In this document: in pieces, positions 23,375 through 32,022 of the stretch | Position numbering within the stretch: position 1 is the stretch's first letter | Layout: each line of letters opens with the position of its first letter | Origin: an uncultured Acidobacteriaceae bacterium | GTDB lineage: Bacteria; Acidobacteriota; Terriglobia; Terriglobales; Acidobacteriaceae | Assembly (NCBI GenBank): GCA_903911925.1 | Contig: CAIWFH010000038.1 | Location: 1-35,235, forward strand | DNA length: 35,235 nucleotides | Direction: 5' to 3' | Translations under genes and position numbers: made by a program | Notes under the pieces: generated by a model | The model's database searches: none | What the model saw: only the letters and a program-made list of their open reading frames with translations | Told to the model about the DNA's origin: nothing

Positions 23375-24355
23375 CTACAATATCTTCTTCCCAAACGCCG
23401 AACAGGCCAGTTCCACGGCCAGGTCGGCGGTGCGGTTGTGCTCGTCGATCACCGGATTCACTTCGACGATTTCAAAGCTGACCATGCGGCCGTGATCCGC
23501 GAGGATTTCCATGGCCAGGTGGGCCTCGCGGTAGGTGGCGCCGCCGCGCACAGGGGTGCCCACGCCGGGGGCGTCTTCCGGATCGATCCAGTCCATGTCC
23601 AGCGATACGTGATATCCAGCGGTCCCGCGGCTCGCCGCCGACAGGGCCTCTTCCATCACCGTTCGCATGCCGCGCTCGTCAATGTCGCGCATGGTGTAGA
23701 CGTGGGCCACGCCGGCGCGGCAGATGTTGTCGCGCTCGGCGGCGTCAATGTCGCGCACGCCGATGAGCACCGTGTTTTCAGCGGCGATCTTGGGAGAAAA
23801 GCCGAAGATTTTTCCCAGCGAGTCCGGCCCCAGACCAACCAGCGCAGCCAACGGCATTCCATGCACGTTGCCGCTGGGCGAGGTCTGGGGCGTATTGATG
23901 TCACTGTGGGCATCGATCCACAGAACGCCGATTTTTTCTCCTCGGCGGCGGTAGAACTCTGAAACGCCTGAGACCGAACCGGCGGCTAGCGAGTGATCGC
24001 CGCCGAGCACCAGTGGGGTCATGCCGTCATCGAGGGTTTTGACCACCGCTTCCGCTGTCCGGGTGCAGGTTTCGGTGATCTCTTTCAGATAGCGCGCGCT
24101 CTTGCTGCCCGAGGCCTGGGTCTCGGCTATCTCCACCAGAATGTTGCCGCCGTCGGTCACCTGGTGGCCAAGCGCTTCAAGCCGTGCCTCAAGGCCCGCA
24201 ACGCGCATGGCCGAGGGCCCCATGTCGACGCCGCGGCGGCTGGCGCCCATATCCAGCGGAACACCGATAACGCGAATGGCGCGGGGCGGCCGGGCCTGGG
24301 TGCCGCTGTGCTGCTGCGGCTGAGCATCGTTGGAGTCTTCAGTCTTATTTGTCAT
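23375..24355 (-). CDS. rocF: Arginase
   Basis: The 326-residue ureohydrolase splits arginine into ornithine and urea. All manganese-binding motifs are present: GGDHS, DAHSDIN and SLDMDWIDP; the substrate loop NTPQTSPSGNVHGMPLA and PVRGGATYREAHLAME are arginase-like rather than agmatinase-like, as is the opening IRVIGVPLDMGASRRGVDMGPSAMR. The start at 24355 has AAGGAG 8 nt upstream. The first about 25 residues (MTNKTEDSNDAQPQQHSGTQ) are a polar extension not part of the fold. An upstream in-frame codon at 24430 is rejected. No other arginine-catabolism gene adjoins it. Confidence 0.94.
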   Translation of the reverse strand: MTNKTEDSNDAQPQQHSGTQARPPRAIRVIGVPLDMGASRRGVDMGPSAMRVAGLEARLEALGHQVTDGGNILVEIAETQASGSKSARYLKEITETCTRTAEAVVKTLDDGMTPLVLGGDHSLAAGSVSGVSEFYRRRGEKIGVLWIDAHSDINTPQTSPSGNVHGMPLAALVGLGPDSLGKIFGFSPKIAAENTVLIGVRDIDAAERDNICRAGVAHVYTMRDIDERGMRTVMEEALSAASRGTAGYHVSLDMDWIDPEDAPGVGTPVRGGATYREAHLAMEILADHGRMVSFEIVEVNPVIDEHNRTADLAVELACSAFGKKIL

Positions 24356-24655
24356 GCAAGCAACTCCTTGCCATGGAAAATGGGGATCAACCTTGCGCCT
24401 GACACCGCCAAGCAACATTTGCCGGATCATCCGAGCCTGGCAACCATGCTCGCCAAAATCAAGCCTTACTGCCCAAAAGAGTCATTAAAGCAGGTTTACC
24501 TTGGAGTAAGATTGCTGAATACAGACTTTCTGCGGCTTTTTGACCAGCGCAATTTGCCGGGCTGATACCGATTTGAGAACAAACGGCTTGGCGCGCTGGC
24601 TATTAAGTTGCCAGGTCCCCCAGGTCCCAGAGCCGACGAGGCCGGATTTCTTCAG
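24356..24655. other. Divergent intergenic region, arginase / diguanylate cyclase 1
   Basis: About 300 bp must hold the promoters of both divergent genes. On the plus strand GAGTAAGATTGC at 24504-24515 recurs almost exactly before diguanylate cyclase 2. CCAGGTCCC is tandemly repeated at 24611-24619 and 24620-24628. No GEMM-type c-di-GMP riboswitch consensus or other structured RNA was recognised. No coding frame with a ribosome binding site was seen. Confidence 0.5.
24611..24628. repeat. Tandem CCAGGTCCC (two 9-bp units)
   Basis: Two perfect adjacent copies of CCAGGTCCC, the same core as in the palindromic repeats at 5335 and 11568, located 27 bp before the diguanylate cyclase 1 start. Confidence 0.7.
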
Positions 24656-27031
24656 ATGAAGAGAGTGATATTTTTGCTGGCGGTGATTCTGGGATGGGCA
24701 TTGGCTGCGCCGGCGGCTGAACCCGCATCTTTGACGAGCGTGCGCGCGATTCGCACCCTGTCAAAGGCCGAGGCAAATCGGGGCCTTTCAGTCACGTTTG
24801 AAGCGACGGTTACTTACGCCCACCCTATCTTGCGCTACGTTTTTGTGCAAGATGGCGACCAGGCCATTTTTGTTTATGCTCCGGTGGGGGCAAAACTTGG
24901 GCCAGGCGATCACGTTCTGGTGAAGGGAACCACGAGGGCGGAGTTCAGTCCGGATGTGGTTGCCGACAGCATTACGCTGCTGCGCCGCGAAGCCTTGCCG
25001 AAAGCCATCCCAGCCAACTTTGATGAGCTGATGAGCGGGCGGCTCGATTGCAGGCTGGTTGTTTTCAGGGGCCGGGTGCGCGCCGCAAACGTGGTCCTGA
25101 GACCGGATGCCCGCACCAGCGCCGCAGTCTCGCCGCACGTTACCTACCTGGAACTGATCGCCGATGGCGGCTACGTTGATGTAATCGTGAACACCACCGA
25201 CGAAAACGACATAAAGGACCTGCTCGACGCCGAAGTGGAAGTGACCGGTGCGGCTGGCGGCCTATACGACGGCAAGTGGCATCAGACTGGGGCTCTGATC
25301 CGAGCCTTCTCTTTCTCCAGCTTGAAAATCCTCAAACGTGCCAGTGTGAGTCCCTGGTCCGTGCCCATCACGCCAATAGACAGGATTCTCGCCGGCCTTC
25401 ATGTTCAGGATCAAACGCGCAGAGTACGCGTAAACGGCACCATTACCTACTACCAGCCGGGCTACTATCGGCCGGGCGCGGCAATTGTGTTGCAAAACGG
25501 CACCGAGAGCCTGTGGGTGGAGAGCCTGACGGACAAGCCGCTGCGGATTGGCGACCTGGCCGATGCGACGGGCATACCTGGGGTGTCGAGCGGGTCGCCT
25601 GTGCTTACCCATGCCGAAGTGCAGGACAGCATGGAGCAGGCGCCCATTGTGCCGCTTGACGTGACGCTGCGCGAACTTGCCGACGCCGACATGGCCGGCA
25701 AGCATCACTACGACCTTATCTCCATTGAGGGAAAGCTGGTGATGGAGGTCCGGGAAGCCTCGCAGGATCAGTATGTGCTGGTTAACGACGGTCAGTTGTT
25801 CTCAGCCATCTTTCACCACCCGGACGCATCCAGCCTGGTTCCTGTTCCTCCCTTGCGCGAGATACCGCTTGGATCGAAGGTTCGCGTCACAGGTATTTGC
25901 ATACTGCAAGACACGACCCTGTTCGCGAACAAGGCGCCATTCAATATTTTGGTGCGGACCTTTGATGACATCACCGTCGTTGCCAGGCCCTCTTTGCTCA
26001 GCATTCGCAGCCTGATTATTGCCGTCAGCGTGCTGGTGCTGATTGTGCTTGTGGTTACGGGCTGGGTTTGGACCTTGCGAGGAAAAGTCCAGCGGCAAAC
26101 TGCCGCGCTGACCGAGCGCATTGAAGCGGAGGCTGCCATGGAGCGGCGGATGTCGCAGCTTGAACAGCGCCGCAGCCGCATTCTTGAAGACATCAACGGA
26201 TCTGCGCCGCTGGCCGGCATCCTGGAGCAGGTGAGCGAATTGGTCTCGTTCAGTTTGGATGGCGCTCCCTGCTGGTGCGAGGTTACCGATGGCGCGCGGC
26301 TTGGTCATTGGCCGGTGGAAGGGGAGAACCTAAAGATCGTGCGCGCCGAGATTCCCGCCCGCTCTGGCCCCGCGCTAGGCAATATTTTTGCCGGCTTCCC
26401 GCGGGAAGCGTTACCAGACGGACGCGAGGATGAAGCGCTGTCAATGGGCTCAAAGCTGGCCTCGCTGGCTATTGAAACGCGCAGGTTGTACGCAGACCTG
26501 GTGCACCGCTCGGAGTTCGACCTGCTGACTGACATTCTTAACCGCTTTTCGTTGGAAAAGAATCTGGAATCGCAGATTGATGGCGCACGCAGAAACGCAA
26601 GCATTTTTGGACTGATCTACATCGACCTGGACGATTTCATGCAGGTGAACGACCAGTACGGCCACAACGTGGGCGACCTTTATCTGCAAGAGATGGCGTT
26701 GCGCATGAAGCGGCAGCTTCGCACTCACGACATGCTGGCGCGCCTGGGCGGCGACGAATTCGCGGTGATGGTGCCTGTGGTGCGCAGCCGCGCCGAGGTA
26801 GAGGAGATTGCGTTAAGGCTTGAGCGCAGTTTCGACGAGCCGTACGCCGTAGAGGGTTATGTGCTGCGCGGATCGGCCAGCGTCGGCGTTGCCCTCTATC
26901 CTGAGGATGCAACCAGCAGGGACAGCCTGCTGAGCGCGGCCGATGCCGCCATGTACGTTTCAAAGCACACCCGCCACGCCGGGGATGACGCGCAAGACAA
27001 GCCCGCCCTTACCCCTGAAGAGGGCAGCTGA
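24656..27031 (+). CDS. Transmembrane diguanylate cyclase 1 with periplasmic OB-fold-like repeats
   Basis: A 791-residue protein predicted to make c-di-GMP from two GTP. It starts MKRVIFLLAVILGWALAAPAA, a signal peptide; the start at 24656 is preferred over 24608 for that reason although the ribosome binding site is weak (GAGG about 14 nt upstream). Residues ~25-440 form a periplasmic region with repeating OB-fold-like modules, e.g. TFEATVTY...VFVQDGDQAIFVY...GDHVLVKGTT and VRVNGTITYYQPG...GTESLWV...RIGDLADATG. One membrane helix follows (about 449-472), then a coiled coil, a GAF-like segment with APCWCEVTDGARLG, and a GGDEF domain. GGDEF is intact (698-702), the I-site is RTHD (689-692), and NDQYGHNVGD supplies the guanine-binding residues. 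The usual Lys in DxFKxxND is Met here (DDFMQVND). Confidence 0.88.
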   Translation: MKRVIFLLAVILGWALAAPAAEPASLTSVRAIRTLSKAEANRGLSVTFEATVTYAHPILRYVFVQDGDQAIFVYAPVGAKLGPGDHVLVKGTTRAEFSPDVVADSITLLRREALPKAIPANFDELMSGRLDCRLVVFRGRVRAANVVLRPDARTSAAVSPHVTYLELIADGGYVDVIVNTTDENDIKDLLDAEVEVTGAAGGLYDGKWHQTGALIRAFSFSSLKILKRASVSPWSVPITPIDRILAGLHVQDQTRRVRVNGTITYYQPGYYRPGAAIVLQNGTESLWVESLTDKPLRIGDLADATGIPGVSSGSPVLTHAEVQDSMEQAPIVPLDVTLRELADADMAGKHHYDLISIEGKLVMEVREASQDQYVLVNDGQLFSAIFHHPDASSLVPVPPLREIPLGSKVRVTGICILQDTTLFANKAPFNILVRTFDDITVVARPSLLSIRSLIIAVSVLVLIVLVVTGWVWTLRGKVQRQTAALTERIEAEAAMERRMSQLEQRRSRILEDINGSAPLAGILEQVSELVSFSLDGAPCWCEVTDGARLGHWPVEGENLKIVRAEIPARSGPALGNIFAGFPREALPDGREDEALSMGSKLASLAIETRRLYADLVHRSEFDLLTDILNRFSLEKNLESQIDGARRNASIFGLIYIDLDDFMQVNDQYGHNVGDLYLQEMALRMKRQLRTHDMLARLGGDEFAVMVPVVRSRAEVEEIALRLERSFDEPYAVEGYVLRGSASVGVALYPEDATSRDSLLSAADAAMYVSKHTRHAGDDAQDKPALTPEEGS

Positions 27032-27170
27032 GGCGGACTCGGGCGATCACCGATACCGGGGCGCCAGACCTGCAAAGGCTTCTTTCCAGTCCGATTGGCT
27101 TCTTTGCCCAGACGATGAAACCTTCCCGAGAGTAAGATAGCGGCTAAGTGAATTTGCAGGAATCTGCCCA

Positions 27171-29507
27171 ATGAAAAGTTCGGTTGTCGCTTTGGCAGTC
27201 CTTCTTGGATTTTGCCCGGCTGCCCCGGCATCGGCGCCCAGCCCATTGACGAGTCTGCGCGCCGTGCATGCGCTGACGAATGCAGATGCCAGCCACTCGC
27301 TGCCCGTGCAGTTTGAAGCCACAGTTGTATATTCGCGCGGATATGAAAACCTGCTCTTTGTTCAAGACGAGGATGCGGGGATTTTTGTGCGTCGGCCGGC
27401 CGGAGTTGCGTTGCTGCCCGGCGACCGGGTCCTTGTGCGGGGAACTACGACGGAGAGTTTTCGCCCGATTATCGTGGCCCACGAAGTATCCGTTCTTCAC
27501 CACGGCTCGTTGCCAAAGCCTGCGCCCGCCACCTTCGATCAGTTGATCAAGTCCGAGTTCGATTGCAGGCTGGTGACTGTGCATGCCACGGTCCGCGCCG
27601 CCGACGTGGTGACGAGCACGGTCGCCCCGGTCCGAAGCGCTCTGCTACAACTCGTTATCGAGGGCGGTTACATCAAGGTTACCGTCGACAGCGACGATTC
27701 CGGCGCCGTGAGTAGGCTTCTGGATGCCGAGGTTGAAGTCACGGGAGTCGCCGGCGGAGTGTTCGACGACAAGATGCAGCAGACAGGAGTCGAACTCCAC
27801 GTCTCCAAGCTGTCGGATATTGCTGTCCGCAAGTACGCAACTGCTGGACCGTGGTCACTGCCGGTAACGCCAATGGGCCAGATCCTCTCGGTCTACCACG
27901 TCCGCGACCTCACGCCGCGGGTGAGGGTTCATGGAATCATCACCTACTACCAGCCCGGCACGGCCCTCGTGCTGCAGGATGGCGCCCGGAGCCTTTGGAT
28001 CGCCACGCACACGCAGGAACCCATGCAGATTGGCGATGAAGCCGATGCCACCGGGTTTCCGGAAGCGCACGACCGCTTGTTGACATTGACCGATGGCGAA
28101 ATCCAGGACAGCCACATTCTGGCACCGGTGCTGCCGCAGTTGAAATCCTGGCGCGAACTGGCCCTGTGGAGCAGCAACAGTCCAGACGGCCACCAGGACG
28201 ATCTTGTCTCAATCGAAGGACAAGTGACCACGGAAGTTCGCGAAGCCTCGCAGGACGAATATGTTCTGGTCGCGGACGGAAAGCTCTTTACGGCGATTTA
28301 TCGCCATCCGCCCAGGCCCGCCATGCTGCCGCCGATGATGCAGATTCCGCTGGGCTCCAGAGTCCGGATCACTGGCATTTGCATCATCTTGAATGCCAAT
28401 ACAATCAACCCGGGAGACGAAGCGCCCTTCAATATCCTTCTGCGCTCGTTTGACGATATTGCGCTCGTCGCCAGGCCCTCATTGATGACCGTTCGGAACC
28501 TCACTCTGGTTGTCGGACTGCTTCTGCTCGTGGTGGTTGCGGCCATCAGTTGGGTCTGGATCCTCAACGGGAAAGTCCGCCGCCAGACAGCGGCTCTGTC
28601 CTCCCGCATTGAAGCTGAGGCCGCCATGGAGCGGGCGACGGCCGAGCGCGAACGGCAGCGCAGCCGCATCCTCGAGGACATCAACGGGACCTCGCCCCTG
28701 GCCGGCATTCTTGAGCAGATCACCGAGTTGGTCTCGTTTGGCCTGGGCGGCGCCCCCTGCTGGTGTGAAGTCACGGACGGCGCCCGCCTGGGGCGTTGGC
28801 AGCCAAACGCGCAGTTGCTGCGCGTAATCAGCGCCGATATCCCGGCTCGTTCCGGTCAGGCCCTGGGCAGCATTTTTGCCGGCTTCCTTGCTGGATCGCA
28901 GCCCGACTCGCGCGAGGAAGATGCGGTTTCGGTTGGGGCCAAACTCGCGACGCTGGCCATTGAAACCCGCAGACTTTACGCCGATTTGCGCCACCGCTCA
29001 GAGTTTGATCTGCTCACCGACATCCACAACCGCGGCTCGCTTGACCGCCTGCTGAATGCGCAAATTGAAGAAGCGCGCCAGCAAGCCAGCATCTTCGGGT
29101 TGATCTACATCGACCTGGATGAATTCAAACAAGTGAACGATCTTTATGGGCACCAGGTGGGCGACATGTATCTTCAAGAGGTTGCACAGCGCATGAAGCG
29201 GCAGCTGCGGCCGCACGACATGCTGGCGCGGCTGGGTGGCGATGAGTTTGCCGTGCTGGTGACAATGGTGCGCAGCCGCGCAGAGGTCGAGGAGATTGCG
29301 GTGCGGCTGGAGCATAGCCTGGACGATGACTATGCCGTGGAGAATTATTTGCTGCACGGCACAGCCAGCGTCGGCATTGCCCTCTATCCTGAGGACGCCA
29401 GCACCCGGGACAGCTTGTTGAGCGTGGCCGATGCCGCCATGTACGTGGCCAAGCACACCAAGCGCGATGCGCCCGCCGGGCAGGAATATCCTCGCGCGGG
29501 AGTTTGA
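27171..29507 (+). CDS. Transmembrane diguanylate cyclase 2, paralog of its neighbours
   Basis: A 778-residue protein of the same architecture: signal peptide (MKSSVVALAVLLGFCPAAPASA), OB-like periplasmic modules (FEATVVYSRGYENLLFVQDEDAGIFV...GDRVLVRGTT; VRVHGIITYYQPGTALVLQDGARSLWI), a membrane helix at about 443-465, the coiled coil IEAEAAMERATAERERQRSRILEDINGTSP, the GAF-like APCWCEVTDGARLG and a canonical GGDEF domain. GGDEF is at 689-693 with I-site RPHD at 680-683, DEFKQVND is consensus, and MYVAKHTKR closes the domain. Cyclase activity with product inhibition is expected. It starts 139 bp after cyclase 1, with CAGGAA as a ribosome binding site and a GAGTAAGATAGC element 33 nt upstream. 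Confidence 0.92.
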   Translation: MKSSVVALAVLLGFCPAAPASAPSPLTSLRAVHALTNADASHSLPVQFEATVVYSRGYENLLFVQDEDAGIFVRRPAGVALLPGDRVLVRGTTTESFRPIIVAHEVSVLHHGSLPKPAPATFDQLIKSEFDCRLVTVHATVRAADVVTSTVAPVRSALLQLVIEGGYIKVTVDSDDSGAVSRLLDAEVEVTGVAGGVFDDKMQQTGVELHVSKLSDIAVRKYATAGPWSLPVTPMGQILSVYHVRDLTPRVRVHGIITYYQPGTALVLQDGARSLWIATHTQEPMQIGDEADATGFPEAHDRLLTLTDGEIQDSHILAPVLPQLKSWRELALWSSNSPDGHQDDLVSIEGQVTTEVREASQDEYVLVADGKLFTAIYRHPPRPAMLPPMMQIPLGSRVRITGICIILNANTINPGDEAPFNILLRSFDDIALVARPSLMTVRNLTLVVGLLLLVVVAAISWVWILNGKVRRQTAALSSRIEAEAAMERATAERERQRSRILEDINGTSPLAGILEQITELVSFGLGGAPCWCEVTDGARLGRWQPNAQLLRVISADIPARSGQALGSIFAGFLAGSQPDSREEDAVSVGAKLATLAIETRRLYADLRHRSEFDLLTDIHNRGSLDRLLNAQIEEARQQASIFGLIYIDLDEFKQVNDLYGHQVGDMYLQEVAQRMKRQLRPHDMLARLGGDEFAVLVTMVRSRAEVEEIAVRLEHSLDDDYAVENYLLHGTASVGIALYPEDASTRDSLLSVADAAMYVAKHTKRDAPAGQEYPRAGV

Positions 29508-29597
29508 AGGTTGAGAAGCAGAGAGACCTCCATTGCCCTCGATGTAGCGCACTTTCAGCGCCGCAATTTCTGCATCCATCCAACGGAGATGCCCGAT

Positions 29598-29640
29598 TGA
29601 GGCAATAGCCTCAGCCAGCAAGCGGAGAAGGCCGTATTAT
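29598..29640 (+). promoter_or_regulatory. Hairpin and possible -10 box before diguanylate cyclase 3
   Basis: TGAGGC at 29598-29603 pairs with GCCTCA at 29608-29613 around AATA. TATTAT at 29635-29640 could be a -10 box, giving a leader of about 15 nt before the ATG at 29662; no -35 is visible. This suggests cyclase 3 may have its own promoter. Confidence 0.35.
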
Positions 29641-29661
29641 TTCTACAAGGTCTTTTCACAC

Positions 29662-31956
29662 ATGATGAGGTTGATTCTTGCAGCGGTCATGATTTTCCAG
29701 GGGGCAACTGCCGCCTGGACCGAGGCGCCCGCTGCGCTCAATTCTCTCCATGCCGTTCACTCGCTTACGAATTCCCAGGCCAGCCAGGCTTTGCCAGTCG
29801 CCTTCGAGGCGACCGTCACCTACTATCGAAGCTCCGATATCGACCTGTTTGTGCAGGATGGCAATGCGGCAATCTATGTCAGCTTCAAGCCAGGCGCCGC
29901 GCTGCTGCCCGGTGATCGTGTTCTCATCTCCGGAAAAACCGAGGACAGTTTCCGCCCGATGGTGGACGCCGATAGCGTGACTTTCATTCGTCATGGCATT
30001 GCGCCGGTTGCGTCGCCTGCGAGTTTTGACCAGTTGGTCAGCGCGCAGCTCGATTGCATGAGGATCAAGGTTCGAGCCGTGGTCCGGTCCGCCGATGTTT
30101 CAGACAGCGGCGAACGCCGCGAAGTCTATCTCCAGATGCTAATGGACGGCGGCTATATTGACGCAGCGGTTGACAGCAAGGATACCAGCATACTGAAAGG
30201 GCTGCTGGATGCCGAGGTAGAGATCACCGGCATTGCTACCGCGAAGTTCGATCAGCGCATGGAGTTGAACGGCGCCAGGATCGATGTTCAGGGATTGCAG
30301 GACATTAAGATTCTCAAGCGCGCCGCGTTGCCAGTTGAGGCGGTCCCGGCAGCGCCGCTCGACAATATCCTTGGCGCCTACAGGTTGCGCGATCTCTCAA
30401 AGCGCGTGCGAGTCCAGGGAACCATCACCTACTATCAGCCCGGTTCTACCGTCGTGTTGCAGAGCGGATCGAAAAGCCTGTGGGTCATGACCTTGACCAA
30501 GGAGCCGCTGCGCATCGGGGACATGGCGGAAGCTTCCGGCTTTCCTGAAGTTCGTAACAACTACACCGTGCTGGCACTTGCCGAGGTGCGCGACCTGCAA
30601 GTGCAGGCGCCAGTCGCGCCAATCCCCATTACATGGCGGGAGCTTGGCTTCGGCGGCAACGCATTCAAGGTGGTTGCCACCGAGGGACGGGTTGTTCGGC
30701 AGGTTCGCGAAGCGGCCATCGATGAGTATGTCCTGGAGTCGGAGGGCCACATCTTCTCCGCCATCTATCGCCACCCGCCTGAGTCCGACTGGGTTCATGC
30801 TCCGGCCATGAAAATAATTCCGGTTGGCTCCACTGTTCGAGCTACGGGCATCGGCATGTTCTACACGCCGGATCCTTTCAATGGGCCTATGGCATCGGAT
30901 ATCCTGCTGCGCTCTGCCGACGATATCGCGGTGGTTGCGGGTCCCTCCTGGCTGAACGTTCGAACGCTCCTATTCATTGCCGCAGTGCTGTTTATCGTAG
31001 TGCTGATAGTGGCCACAAGAGGCTGGACGTTGGAAAGCAGGATGCGGCGCCAGACTGTTGCCATGGCCGCACGCGTGGAGGCCGAGGCGGCAATCGAACG
31101 GCGGCGCAGCCGCATCCTTGAGGACATCAACGGGACTGAACCGCTGGCGGACATTCTTGAAGAGATCGTTGACATGGTGGCCTTCCAGATGGAGGGCGCT
31201 TACTGCTGGTGCGAGGTAGTCAACGGAGCGAGGCTTGGCAAAATGCCTCCAGAGGAAGAGGAGTTCCGGGTTGTGCAGAAGGAGCTTGCTTCCAGGTCTG
31301 GCGAAATCCTTGGCAGCCTTTATTCCGCGTTTGACCCTTCGAAACCGCCGCAGGCTCGCGAGAGCGAATCATTACTTCTGGGAGTCCGTCTCGCCGTTTT
31401 GGCGATTGACGCTCGAAAGCTTCACGAAGAGTTGCTGCACCGGTCGGAGTTTGACCAACTCACCGATATTCCGAACCGCTTTGTGCTCGACAAGCAGTTG
31501 GAAGTGCGCATTGCCGAAGCCCACCAGAATGCGCTCATCTTCGGGTTGATCTACATTGACCTTGACGGCTTCAAGCAGATCAACGATCTGCATGGCCACA
31601 GCGTAGGCGACTCGTATCTACAGGAAGTAGCACTGCGCATGAAACGCCAACTCCGCTCCCAGGACCTGCTTGCCCGGTTCGGCGGAGATGAGTTTGTCGC
31701 GCTGATTCCGCAGGTGCGCAGCCGCGCCGGCATCGAAGAGGTTGCCCAGCGCATGGAGCGATGCTTCGATTTTCCAGTCGTCGTGGAGGGGCACACTCTT
31801 CACGGTTCTGCCAGCTTCGGCATCGCCGTTTACCCCGAAGACGCAACCAGCTGCGATGGCCTACTGATCGCGGCCGACGCCGCGATGTACGCTCTGAAGA
31901 ACGCCAAGGGGCATACAGTCGCCGGGCTCACTGATTCGCCGGAAAATACCGCATAA
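29662..31956 (+). CDS. Transmembrane diguanylate cyclase 3, most diverged of the three
   Basis: A 764-residue protein with the same order of parts: signal peptide (MMRLILAAVMIFQGATAAW), OB-like periplasmic modules (FEATVTYYRSSDIDLFVQDGNAAIYV; VRVQGTITYYQPGSTVVLQSGSKSLWV), a membrane helix at about 433-455, a shorter coiled coil, the GAF-like AYCWCEVVNGARLG and a GGDEF domain. GGDEF is at 674-678 with I-site RSQD at 665-668, DGFKQINDLHGHSVGD is consensus, and MYALKNAKG closes the domain. Expected to be an active, feedback-inhibited cyclase. The GAF-like part is shorter and more acidic (MPPEEEEFRVVQKEL) than in the other two. Its stop codon adjoins the rpoC terminator. Confidence 0.92.
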   Translation: MMRLILAAVMIFQGATAAWTEAPAALNSLHAVHSLTNSQASQALPVAFEATVTYYRSSDIDLFVQDGNAAIYVSFKPGAALLPGDRVLISGKTEDSFRPMVDADSVTFIRHGIAPVASPASFDQLVSAQLDCMRIKVRAVVRSADVSDSGERREVYLQMLMDGGYIDAAVDSKDTSILKGLLDAEVEITGIATAKFDQRMELNGARIDVQGLQDIKILKRAALPVEAVPAAPLDNILGAYRLRDLSKRVRVQGTITYYQPGSTVVLQSGSKSLWVMTLTKEPLRIGDMAEASGFPEVRNNYTVLALAEVRDLQVQAPVAPIPITWRELGFGGNAFKVVATEGRVVRQVREAAIDEYVLESEGHIFSAIYRHPPESDWVHAPAMKIIPVGSTVRATGIGMFYTPDPFNGPMASDILLRSADDIAVVAGPSWLNVRTLLFIAAVLFIVVLIVATRGWTLESRMRRQTVAMAARVEAEAAIERRRSRILEDINGTEPLADILEEIVDMVAFQMEGAYCWCEVVNGARLGKMPPEEEEFRVVQKELASRSGEILGSLYSAFDPSKPPQARESESLLLGVRLAVLAIDARKLHEELLHRSEFDQLTDIPNRFVLDKQLEVRIAEAHQNALIFGLIYIDLDGFKQINDLHGHSVGDSYLQEVALRMKRQLRSQDLLARFGGDEFVALIPQVRSRAGIEEVAQRMERCFDFPVVVEGHTLHGSASFGIAVYPEDATSCDGLLIAADAAMYALKNAKGHTVAGLTDSPENTA

Positions 31957-31985
31957 AAAGAGGCCCGGCTTGCGCCGGACCTCTT
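31955..31985 (-). terminator. Intrinsic terminator of rpoC
   Basis: On the minus strand AAGAGG and CCGGC arms (31958-31969 with 31974-31985, one mismatch) close a 4-nt loop and are followed by TTTTT (31959-31955). It is positioned 38 bp after the rpoC stop. It also lies directly after the cyclase 3 stop and may stop that transcript as a hairpin without a T tract. Confidence 0.8.
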
Positions 31986-32022
31986 GGTGATTCGAACAAA
32001 GCGTTGCTTTTGTGAGTGGCGC

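Noticed and set aside
24356..24655. Possible c-di-GMP (GEMM) riboswitch before the cyclase cluster
   Set aside because: Looked for because of the downstream genes, but no conserved GEMM core or tetraloop-receptor pattern was found.
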